Of a stretch of DNA of 16,448 bases, positions 6,648 to 12,359 are shown in pieces; within the stretch, counting starts at the first letter, position 1; each line of letters starts with the position of its first letter. The DNA is from JASFQI01 sp050115555 (GTDB lineage Bacteria; Desulfobacterota; DSM-4660; Desulfatiglandales; HGW-15), in NCBI GenBank assembly GCA_050115555.1, contig JASFQI010000078.1, forward strand, positions 1 through 16,448. Direction: 5' to 3'. Made by a program: the position numbers and the translations under genes. Under the pieces are notes generated by a model. The model had not been told where the DNA came from. It ran no database searches and worked only from the letters and a program-made list of their open reading frames with translations.

Positions 6648-6677
6648 AGGATACCAGAGAAATTGGGAAAATGTCAA
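6648..6677 (-). promoter_or_regulatory. Sigma70-type promoter reading toward the CBS-Usp-GAF operon
   Basis: On the minus strand a perfect -35 TTGACA (6672-6677) is followed after 18 bases by TATCCT (6648-6653). It lies in a locally AT-rich stretch between the response-regulator gene and the CBS gene. Predicted transcription starts near 6641, giving a leader of about 354 bases. Confidence 0.65.
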
Positions 6678-6693
6678 TCGTTCCCGGCGACGT

Positions 6694-6740
6694 GTGAGTC
6701 CGCAGTGCCTACGGAGGCACGTTTCTTCGTCCGGACTCAC
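6694..6740 (-). other. Large nested inverted repeat downstream of the response-regulator gene
   Basis: The outer arms GTGAGTCCG (6694-6702) and CGGACTCAC (6732-6740) are perfect complements. Inside them GTGCCT (6705-6710) pairs with AGGCAC (6715-6720) around ACGG. It begins 56 bases past the response-regulator stop and ends about 17 bases upstream of the -35 box of the next promoter. No T run follows on either side. It could be the 3' end of the catabolic operon transcript, or an operator for the CBS promoter. Confidence 0.6.
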
Positions 6741-6795
6741 TACGCACCACGGGGAGGGGTCCTGCCCGACGCGGGCAAGGAACGGGGGCGGTTCA

Positions 6796-7281
6796 TCAGT
6801 GAAACGTCAGTCGGTCCCAGAACGCCTTGTCCGTTTCCTTCCAGTCCGGCCCGAACCGCTTTTCGCAAAAGGTGGCCAGGCGCTCGAGCCACTTGGTCCA
6901 GGGGTTCTTGCCCTTGGCACGCGCCTCGAAGATGTCCCGCAGGAACGTGGGGAGGTGGGTGATTTCCTCCTTGGGGATGAAGGAATCGGCCCCCATCTTG
7001 CGGGCTTTTTTGATGTTTTCGAGGCTCAGGGCGTGGGCGGTGAGCATGACGGCCGGAATGCCCTTTTGCACGGTACGTTCCAGGAGGCCGTATCCGTCCA
7101 CGCCCATGATGTCCAGGAGGGCCAGGTCGAAGTCCTGGCTTTCCAGCAGCTCCCTGGCCCGCTCAAAGCTGGCCGCCGTGACGACCCGGCACATGGGAAG
7201 CAGGTCCTCCACGGTTTCCAGGACGTCGTGCTCGTCATCCACCACGAGGAGGGTTTTCCCCTCCAGAATGTCCTCCGCCAT
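6796..7281 (-). CDS. Single-domain response regulator with C-terminal tail
   Basis: The 161-residue product has a receiver (REC) domain at about residues 8-122. The acidic pocket is D15/D16 (VVDDEHD), the phospho-acceptor is D57 (LALLDIMG), the conserved Thr is T81 (VMLTAHA) and the Lys is K104 (FIPKEE). No DNA-binding or enzyme output domain follows. Instead there is a tail of about 38 residues rich in Trp, Phe, Lys and Arg (NPWTKWLERLATFCEKRFG, then DWKETDKAFWDRLTF), probably helical. Such stand-alone receivers work through protein contacts or phosphorelays. It follows a 65-residue gene by 48 bases and lies at the distal end of the TRAP/CoA-ligase run. AGGAG lies 9 bases before the start. 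No cognate kinase is next to it in the window. Confidence 0.93.
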   Translation of the reverse strand: MAEDILEGKTLLVVDDEHDVLETVEDLLPMCRVVTAASFERARELLESQDFDLALLDIMGVDGYGLLERTVQKGIPAVMLTAHALSLENIKKARKMGADSFIPKEEITHLPTFLRDIFEARAKGKNPWTKWLERLATFCEKRFGPDWKETDKAFWDRLTFH

Positions 7282-7329
7282 GTTTCACGGCTCCTGTGCG
7301 CTGGATGGTGATCCGTGCCCCTGAAGACC

Positions 7330-7527
7330 TCATTGGCTCCACGGGGTGGCCGGGTCGAGAAGATCGCAGATGTTACGCTCCAGCATGTCGATGCCGCCGA
7401 GGATCCGACGGGCGTTTCTCTCCACGGCAGGGATGCGCTCCCCTTCTTTCCGCAGGTCCTCGGCGGCCTGTCTCAGGACCCGAATGCGATCGTCAATGCG
7501 TTTCAAATCGGTTTCATTGAGCTCCAT
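7330..7527 (-). CDS. Small charged helical protein, unknown function
   Basis: A 65-residue protein, unrecognised. Almost the whole chain is predicted to be helical with a heptad-like spacing of Leu, Ile and Val (LKRIDDRIRVLRQAAEDL, then RRILGGIDMLERNICDLL), suggesting a short coiled coil or helical hairpin with a turn near Gly-Glu-Arg-Ile-Pro (residues 29-33). There is no signal peptide or membrane segment. GGAGG lies 10 bases before the ATG. It sits between the CoA ligase and the response-regulator genes on the same strand with short gaps of 64 and 48 bases, so co-transcription is likely. A role as partner of the response regulator is only a guess from position. Confidence 0.75.
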   Translation of the reverse strand: MELNETDLKRIDDRIRVLRQAAEDLRKEGERIPAVERNARRILGGIDMLERNICDLLDPATPWSQ

Positions 7528-7591
7528 GGCGCTACGGCCTCCTTGTTCTCGTCATCCAACCGCTTCATATCAATTTTTCTTTTCTTAATCC

Positions 7592-8920
7592 TTAATCCTT
7601 TTTCCTTAAGTCTTTGAAGCGCTTGGCCTTGACCTCGTATCGCGGCAGGGTCCCCACATCGTGCATCTCGAGCACGTAGCCGAGATTCGTCTTGAGCCGG
7701 AGCTGGTCCCGAAGGCGGACCTCGATCTCCTTCTGCTGTGCGCGTGCCTCGGGCAGGATTTCCACCTTCAGGCTGATGCTCTCCCGGTCGCCTGTCCGCT
7801 CGACCACCACCTCGTACTCGTCCCCGAGGCCTTCGATGCTTCGGACCACTTCCTCGATGGCCGAGGGCGCCAGGAGCACGCCCTTGACCTTGGTGATGTC
7901 GTCCGCACGGCCGATCACGCCCCCGGCGAGCACCCGGAAGGTCCGGCCGCAGGGGCAGGGGTCTTCGGCCCAGGCCACGATGTCCTTGGAGTCGAAGCGC
8001 ACGCAGGGCTGGGCGCGCCGGTCCAGCGCCGTGATCACCATTTTACCGCTTCTGCCGGGCTCCTCGATGATCTCGCCGGTCTCCGTGTCCTCGATCTCCA
8101 CGAGAAAGAAGGCCTCGTTCACGTGAATGCCCGCCGGCTGGTGCCGGCACTCAAAGGACCAGGCGCCGATCTCCGTGGCCCCGGCGTGGTCGAACACCTT
8201 GGCGTCCCAGGCGGATTCCAGGCGTTTTTTGGTCGCCGGAATGCCGGCCCCGGGCTCACCCGCGCACGTGATCTTTTCAATGGGGAACTCCCGCGGGTCC
8301 AAACCCATCTTGCTTCGAGCGGTCTCGGCCATGCCCAGGAGGTAGGTGGGGGTCCCCATCATGGCCGTGGCCTGGAGCTCCTGGATCTTCAGGATTCGGG
8401 CCTGGGTGTCGAGTACGCCGCCGGGGACCACCTCGCAGCCGATTTTCTCCGCCGCGTAATGGCCTGCCCAGAAGGCCACGAACACGTTGTACCCGAAAGG
8501 GATGAACACGCGGTCGCTCGGCCGGTACCCCTGGGACCACAGCACGTAGGCCCAGCACTCGCTCCACCACTCCCAGTCGGTCCAGGAGTCCGCCTGGTAC
8601 ACGGGCTGGCCGGTGGTGCCGCTGGTCTGGTGGTACACGGTGACATCGTTCAGGGGCATGCACAGGGTGTCTCCGTAAGGGAAAGGGTCCTTGCGCTGAA
8701 TCCCCCGCAGCATGGATTTTTCCACCTTGGGCACCTTGCGCACGTCGGCCAGGGTGCGGATGTCGTCCGGGGTGATCCCGGCACGGTCGTAAAGGCCCCG
8801 GTGAAAGCGGCTTCGCTCGTAGGTCCATTTGAAGATCCGCTTGAACTTCTCGAGCTGAAGGCGCTCCAGTTGCTCCCGGGGAAGGGTTTCGAGAACAGGG
8901 TTCCAGTACTCTTGATCCAT
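7592..8920 (-). CDS. paaK: Phenylacetate-CoA ligase family protein (PaaK-like adenylate-forming acyl-CoA synthetase)
   Basis: This 442-residue enzyme should activate a carboxylic acid, using ATP and coenzyme A, to an acyl-CoA plus AMP and pyrophosphate in the cytoplasm. The length and pattern match PaaK (COG1541). The phosphate-binding loop TSGTTGQP is at residues 99-106, the A5-like motif HAGATEIG at 245-252, the substrate/AMP segment VRFDSKDIV at 307-315, the PaaK signature CPCGRTFRVLAGGVIGRADD at 322-341 and the C-terminal lysine in RYEVKAKRF (K431 or K433). The true substrate is unknown; PaaK relatives accept phenylacetate and other aromatic acids. The gene follows dctM by 118 bases in the same direction, which suggests that the acid imported by the TRAP system is its substrate. 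AAGGA precedes the ATG. Confidence 0.93.
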   Translation of the reverse strand: MDQEYWNPVLETLPREQLERLQLEKFKRIFKWTYERSRFHRGLYDRAGITPDDIRTLADVRKVPKVEKSMLRGIQRKDPFPYGDTLCMPLNDVTVYHQTSGTTGQPVYQADSWTDWEWWSECWAYVLWSQGYRPSDRVFIPFGYNVFVAFWAGHYAAEKIGCEVVPGGVLDTQARILKIQELQATAMMGTPTYLLGMAETARSKMGLDPREFPIEKITCAGEPGAGIPATKKRLESAWDAKVFDHAGATEIGAWSFECRHQPAGIHVNEAFFLVEIEDTETGEIIEEPGRSGKMVITALDRRAQPCVRFDSKDIVAWAEDPCPCGRTFRVLAGGVIGRADDITKVKGVLLAPSAIEEVVRSIEGLGDEYEVVVERTGDRESISLKVEILPEARAQQKEIEVRLRDQLRLKTNLGYVLEMHDVGTLPRYEVKAKRFKDLRKKD

Positions 8921-8965
8921 GATCGTCCTTTTCTTCAGAGACCGGGTGTCCCCCGGCCGGTTGTT

Positions 8966-9037
8966 GCACGCAAGGGGAGGTCCTGCGGGAGATTTGTCCT
9001 GGCGCAGGATTCCTTTCCGCGCCCCGGCTCTGCGTGC
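8966..9037 (-). other. Structured gap between dctM and the CoA ligase gene
   Basis: The outer arms GCACGCA (8966-8972) and TGCGTGC (9031-9037) are complementary, and inside them TCCTGCG (8981-8987) pairs with CGCAGGA (9003-9009). On the minus-strand transcript this fold starts right after the dctM stop. No T run follows, so partial termination or RNA processing is more likely than a full terminator. Confidence 0.35.
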
Positions 9038-9038
9038 G

Positions 9039-10352
9039 TCAGTACATGAGGTGCGGCAAAAAGAGGATCAGGTCGGGGAAGATCACCATGATGATCACCC
9101 CGGCGATCACGGCCAGCAGGAATGGAAGGATGCCCTTGAAGATGCTTTCCAGGGGCACTCCGCCCACCACACCCTGGGCTACGCCGTAGACCACGTACAC
9201 ATTGATGCCAACGGGCGGCGTGATCACGCCCATCTCCGTCACCATGACAATGATGATGCCGAACCAGATCGGGTCAAATCCCAGGCCGGTGACCACGGGG
9301 AAGAAGATCGGGATCGTCAGCATGACGAACGCCAGCGCGTCCATGAAGCAGCCGCCGAAGAAGTAGACCAGGATGATAATGGCCATCACGATTCCCGGAG
9401 GGAGGTCGAACCCGCCGATCCAGCTCGCGAGGTTGAAGGGGATGCGGGTAACGGCCAGAAACTTGCCGAAGATGACCGCTCCGGCGATCAGCATCATGAC
9501 CATGCACGACGTGCGGAGGGTCTCGTGGAGGGCCTTGACAAACCCTTTCCAGCTCAGCTGTCTTCGAATCACGGAGACCGCCAGCACCCCGAACGCCCCC
9601 ACGGCCGCCGCTTCCGTGGGTGTGAAGATCCCGGCAAAGAGCCCGCCCATCACCAGTACAAAGACGATGAGGGTGTCCACCATGCCGGTCATGGAGCGCA
9701 ATTTCTGGCCCCAGGTGAACCGCTCTCCCGGGGGACCCTGGAGCGGGGAGATACGGCAGCGAATATAGATGGACAGAATGAACAGGATGGTGACGAGAAT
9801 GGCAGGCACGATGCCGGCCACGAAGAGCTCGCCGATGGACTGCTCCGCCAGCACCCCGTACACGATGAGCACCACGCTGGGTGGCATGATCATGCCCAGC
9901 CCGCCTCCGGAGGCCACGGATCCGGCGGCCAGCTCGTCCGAGTAGGAGTAGCGCTTCATCTCCGGCAGGCCTACCGTGGCCATGGTGGCGGCCGTGGCCG
10001 GACTGGACCCGCACACGGCACCGAAGGCCGTACACGCGGAAACCGTGGCCATGGCCAGGCCTCCCCGGGTGCTTCCCATGAACCGGTACCCCGTGTCGTA
10101 GAGGCGCTTGCTGATGCCGCTGTTGAACGCGAACTGGCCCATGAGGATGAACAGAGGAATGGTGGTCAGTCCGTACGAGGAAAAGGTCTCGTAGATGTCC
10201 CGGGAGAGGATGGCGAGCCCGCCGGGAAGCGAGATCATAATCGAGAACCCCACGAATCCCACGAGGGCCATGACATAGGCCACGGGCATTCGGGAGAGGA
10301 AGACGACCAGCATGACGGCAATGCCGATGATACCGATCCAGGTCGGGTTCAT
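9039..10352 (-). CDS. dctM: TRAP transporter large permease subunit (DctM family)
   Basis: The 437-residue protein is the ion-coupled, multi-helix translocation subunit of a tripartite ATP-independent periplasmic transporter in the inner membrane. The length matches DctM. Family landmarks include the opening hydrophobic helix then SRMPVAYVMALVGFVGF, the region STRGGLAMATVSACTAFGAVCGSSPAT (as one conserved block), MPPSVVLIVYGVLAEQSIG, the GIFTPTEAAAVGAFG motif and the late MLTIPIFFPVVTGLGFDPIWFG and TPPVGINVYVV. Its ATG overlaps the dctQ stop by four bases (ATGA), which implies translational coupling. TRAP transporters carry organic acids such as C4-dicarboxylates, sialic acid, 2-oxo acids or aromatic acids, using a sodium or proton gradient. 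The downstream CoA ligase suggests a monocarboxylic or aromatic acid here. Confidence 0.96.
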   Translation of the reverse strand: MNPTWIGIIGIAVMLVVFLSRMPVAYVMALVGFVGFSIMISLPGGLAILSRDIYETFSSYGLTTIPLFILMGQFAFNSGISKRLYDTGYRFMGSTRGGLAMATVSACTAFGAVCGSSPATAATMATVGLPEMKRYSYSDELAAGSVASGGGLGMIMPPSVVLIVYGVLAEQSIGELFVAGIVPAILVTILFILSIYIRCRISPLQGPPGERFTWGQKLRSMTGMVDTLIVFVLVMGGLFAGIFTPTEAAAVGAFGVLAVSVIRRQLSWKGFVKALHETLRTSCMVMMLIAGAVIFGKFLAVTRIPFNLASWIGGFDLPPGIVMAIIILVYFFGGCFMDALAFVMLTIPIFFPVVTGLGFDPIWFGIIIVMVTEMGVITPPVGINVYVVYGVAQGVVGGVPLESIFKGILPFLLAVIAGVIIMVIFPDLILFLPHLMY

Positions 10353-10855
10353 ACGCGATCCGTTTTTCTCAGGGTTTGGACAAGGTCCTGAACGATTGCA
10401 AGGGTGAAGACCATAAAGCAGAAGGCCACCACGCCGATGATCAGGTAAGCGGGGATCTCCAGGTTCATGGACACCTCGCCCGAGGTTTTCATGGTCCGGG
10501 TGTAGAGAATCATTCGCCAGGTCACCACGGCGAAGAGGATGAGGGCCATGGTGCTCGTGGTAATCTCAATGATCTTGCGGGTGCGGTCGGACAGGAGCCG
10601 CACCACGATTTCGACCCCGATGTGCCCCCGGGCCTGGTGGGTGTACGGAAGGGCCATGGCCACGGAGATGGCGGCCATGAACCCGACGATCTCCACGGAC
10701 CCGAAGATTGGGTGTCCGAAGAATCGGCCCACCACGTCCGCACACGTCAAAAACATCATGACAACCAGGCAGAAGGCCCCTACCGCCTTCATGGATTCCA
10801 CGATTCCCTGCAGTCCCTTCCATAACCGGCTCATGGCACGATCCGCTGCCTCCAT
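10349..10855 (-). CDS. dctQ: TRAP transporter small permease subunit (DctQ family)
   Basis: This 168-residue integral membrane protein has four hydrophobic segments, at about residues 22-44, 53-72, 92-115 and 133-158, as expected for DctQ. The loop ALPYTHQARGHIGVEIVV (68-85) carries the family pattern R-x-H-I-x-V after the second helix. DctQ forms the membrane complex with DctM and docks the substrate-binding protein. The start is not certain: the first ATG at 10855 has no clear ribosome site, and a second in-frame ATG at 10834 has GGAGG 14 bases upstream, which is too far. The longer form is reported. It follows dctP after 97 bases containing two strong hairpins, and overlaps dctM by four bases. 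Confidence 0.92.
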   Translation of the reverse strand: MEAADRAMSRLWKGLQGIVESMKAVGAFCLVVMMFLTCADVVGRFFGHPIFGSVEIVGFMAAISVAMALPYTHQARGHIGVEIVVRLLSDRTRKIIEITTSTMALILFAVVTWRMILYTRTMKTSGEVSMNLEIPAYLIIGVVAFCFMVFTLAIVQDLVQTLRKTDRV

Positions 10856-10870
10856 GGGTGTTCGCGCACG

Positions 10871-10898
10871 CCGGGCGCCCGGCCGAACGGGCGCCCGG
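10871..10898 (-). terminator. Intercistronic hairpin 1 between dctP and dctQ
   Basis: A perfect 11-base GC stem (CCGGGCGCCCG at 10871-10881 with its complement at 10888-10898) with a six-base loop. There is no following T run, so a partial attenuator or mRNA-stabilising structure is more likely than a full stop. Such hairpins commonly let the substrate-binding protein be made in excess over the permease. Confidence 0.6.
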
Positions 10899-10910
10899 AG
10901 TATTCAAGGA

Positions 10911-10942
10911 CACGGAGAGCCTGATTGCCTGTACTCTCCGTG
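10911..10942 (-). other. Intercistronic hairpin 2 just after dctP
   Basis: CACGGAGAG (10911-10919) pairs perfectly with CTCTCCGTG (10934-10942) around a 14-base loop. It begins about ten bases past the dctP stop and precedes hairpin 1 on the transcript, giving two consecutive stems in a 97-base gap. It may protect the dctP message from 3' exonucleases. Confidence 0.55.
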
Positions 10943-10952
10943 CGTGAAACTT

Positions 10953-11972
10953 CTACCGCATTTCCTCAACGGTTTTCACCGTGAAGTCGACGATTTCCTG
11001 TCCTTTAAAGCCCTTCTTGTCCATGTCCTTGACGTAGTTGTCCAGGATGGGCGCCACGGCCGCCTTCCAGCGTGCCGCTTCCTTCTCGTCCAGGCCGATC
11101 ATCTCGTTTCCCTGGTTGAGGAAGTACCGAATGCCCTCCATGTCGCTTGTATCCCAGGCCTCCCCGTGCTTGACCACCCACTCGTCGTTGATCTGGCGGA
11201 TGATCTTCTGGATGTCCTCGGGCAGGGCGTTCCACTTGTCCTTGTTCATGACCACGAAGAAGGAGGTCGTGTAGGCGGCGGAAAACGCGCAGGTGACGTA
11301 ATCCGTGACCTCGCCCAGGCGCCAGCCCTTGTTGGCCTCAAAGGGATACACAGCGCCTACCACCACGCCTTTCTGAATGTTCTGGTAGCACTCGGGCATG
11401 GGGCTGGGAACCGGGACCGCCCCCAGGGCCTCCAGCACGAGCGCGCTCGTGCCGTGCCCGCGCATCTTGAGCCCCTTGATGTCTTCCAGCTTTCTCACGG
11501 CCGTTCCCTTGGTGTGGACCAGACCCGGGCCGTGCGCATGGAGGTACATCACCTCGGTGTCGCTCAGCTCCTTGGGCTTGAACTTGTTGTACACCGCGTT
11601 CACCACGGCCGTGGCCTGCTTGCCGCTCTCGTAGCCCAGGGGAAGGTCCACGGCCGCAATGAGCGGGAAGCGTCCCCGCGTGTAGGCCAGGACCGAGAAC
11701 CCGATATCCGACATGCCCGTGACCACCCCATCATAGCACTGGGCCGCCTTGGTGAGGGTCTGGCCGGGGTAGTACTCCACCTTGACGCGACCGTCGGTGC
11801 GCTTTCCCACTTCCTTGCACCAGCTCTCGGCGAGCTGGCTTTGAATGTGGGTGGGGGGAAAGAAGTTGCTGTAGGTGAGCTTGATCTCTTTTGCGGTAGC
11901 AGGGGCTGGAGGGATGGAGAGCAGGAAAGCCCCTGCACATACAATGGCCAGGAATTGAATCAACCGTTTCAT
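10953..11972 (-). CDS. dctP: TRAP transporter substrate-binding protein (DctP family)
   Basis: This 339-residue periplasmic protein captures the substrate and hands it to the DctQM permease. A Sec signal peptide (MKRLIQFLAIVCAGAFLLSI, cleavage probably after ATA at residue 27) precedes the mature start KEIKLTYSNFFPP. The conserved carboxylate-binding arginine is R171 in DIKGLKMRGHGT. Other DctP features are the PGQTLTKAAQCYDGVVTGMSDIG region (split at 69-91), the KGVVVGAVYPFEANKGWRLGEV area and the YTTSFFVVMNKDKWNALPED segment. An in-frame extension to 12026 exists, but ATG at 11972 has GGAGG at eight-base spacing and begins a proper signal peptide. It is the first gene of the TRAP/ligase operon, with an intergenic region upstream holding palindromes and the divergently named but co-directional Crp/Fnr gene. 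The exact ligand cannot be read from the sequence. Confidence 0.96.
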   Translation of the reverse strand: MKRLIQFLAIVCAGAFLLSIPPAPATAKEIKLTYSNFFPPTHIQSQLAESWCKEVGKRTDGRVKVEYYPGQTLTKAAQCYDGVVTGMSDIGFSVLAYTRGRFPLIAAVDLPLGYESGKQATAVVNAVYNKFKPKELSDTEVMYLHAHGPGLVHTKGTAVRKLEDIKGLKMRGHGTSALVLEALGAVPVPSPMPECYQNIQKGVVVGAVYPFEANKGWRLGEVTDYVTCAFSAAYTTSFFVVMNKDKWNALPEDIQKIIRQINDEWVVKHGEAWDTSDMEGIRYFLNQGNEMIGLDEKEAARWKAAVAPILDNYVKDMDKKGFKGQEIVDFTVKTVEEMR

Positions 11973-12042
11973 CACCTTCACCTCCGAAATTAAGGTTTGA
12001 GGTTCATGATCAGAAAACGCATCCAACCCGTAGAAATCGAGT

Positions 12043-12055
12043 GATCACCTCCTTT
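12043..12055 (-). promoter_or_regulatory. Extended Shine-Dalgarno sequence without a gene start, upstream of dctP
   Basis: On the minus strand AAAGGAGGTGATC is complementary to the full typical 3' tail of 16S rRNA over 13 bases. No convincing start codon follows at normal spacing; the only short frames nearby are about ten codons. It lies about 70 bases before the dctP start, which has its own GGAGG. It could be a ribosome docking or mRNA-protecting site, or belong to a tiny leader peptide. Confidence 0.4.
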
Positions 12056-12073
12056 GATCGGGTTCTGGGTTTG

Positions 12074-12091
12074 CGAAAAGGGCGCTTTTCG
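12074..12091 (-). promoter_or_regulatory. Palindrome CGAAAAG-N4-CTTTTCG upstream of dctP
   Basis: A perfect 7-4-7 inverted repeat with spacer GGCG. It is about 100-120 bases upstream of the dctP start. It may be an operator for a dimeric regulator or a leader hairpin. It has the same geometry as the palindrome at 12148-12165 but a different sequence, and their centres are 74 bases apart. Confidence 0.4.
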
Positions 12092-12147
12092 AATGAAAGG
12101 CCGCTGCATGGTTTTCCTACCCCTTTACCGAACCGGACCGCGGTTGT

Positions 12148-12165
12148 CTATGATGCCGATCATAG
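12148..12165 (-). promoter_or_regulatory. Fnr-like operator CTATGAT-N4-ATCATAG between the regulator gene and dctP
   Basis: A perfect 7-4-7 palindrome with the core TGAT-N4-ATCA, the layout of Fnr-class sites (TTGAT-N4-ATCAA). The regulator gene directly upstream encodes a Crp/Fnr protein with the recognition-helix Glu and Arg that contact TGA half-sites. It is therefore a strong candidate for its binding site in control of the TRAP operon. TATGAT within it also resembles a -10 box, so repression by overlap is possible. Confidence 0.55.
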
Positions 12166-12169
12166 TCCT

Positions 12170-12186
12170 GAAACCGAACTGGTTTC
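12170..12186. promoter_or_regulatory. Second palindrome GAAACC-N5-GGTTTC next to the Fnr-like site
   Basis: A perfect 6-5-6 inverted repeat starting four bases from the Fnr-like palindrome, with centres about 21 bases (two helical turns) apart. It may bind a second factor. The remainder of 12187-12327 is AT-richer than its surroundings and probably holds the dctP promoter, but no hexamer pair with good match and spacing could be picked. Confidence 0.3.
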
Positions 12187-12327
12187 CATCCAGAAATGGC
12201 TATTTTTCAAATCTCATCGTCAATCTTCAGGATTCCTTGTGCGACATACTGAAGTACGTCTCCGCGCAATCCCTTGATTTCCTTGATCTTGCGAAAAATC
12301 TCTCATTTCTGAATTGGAAACTTGCAA

Positions 12328-12356
12328 GTGCCCGACAAGGATTTCTGGACGGGCAC
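12328..12356 (-). terminator. Hairpin after the Crp/Fnr gene
   Basis: GTGCCCG (12328-12334) pairs with CGGGCAC (12350-12356) around a 15-base loop, starting three bases after the regulator stop. The transcript then reads TTGCAAGTTTCC, only a weak T tract. It may separate the regulator transcript from the dctP operon. Confidence 0.45.
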
Positions 12357-12359
12357 GAA

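Noticed and set aside
6572..6649. 25-codon plus-strand frame preceded by GGAAGGGG
   Set aside because: It has a passable ribosome site but overlaps the CBS operon promoter in antisense and has no supporting features.
7503..7568. Alternative ATG frame (about 21 codons) upstream of the 65-residue gene
   Set aside because: It has no ribosome site and is out of frame with the better-supported start at 7527.
7661..9049. 462-codon plus-strand frame antisense to the CoA ligase
   Set aside because: It is rich in His, Gly and Pro in an arrangement typical of reverse-frame shadows, and the minus-strand gene is certain.
8919..10391. 490-codon plus-strand frame antisense to dctM
   Set aside because: The extreme His, Asp and Glu content reflects reverse complement of hydrophobic codons; dctM is a clear family member.
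11973..12026. N-terminal extension of DctP to 12026
   Set aside because: It would place 18 polar residues before an excellent signal peptide, and ATG 11972 has a well-spaced GGAGG.
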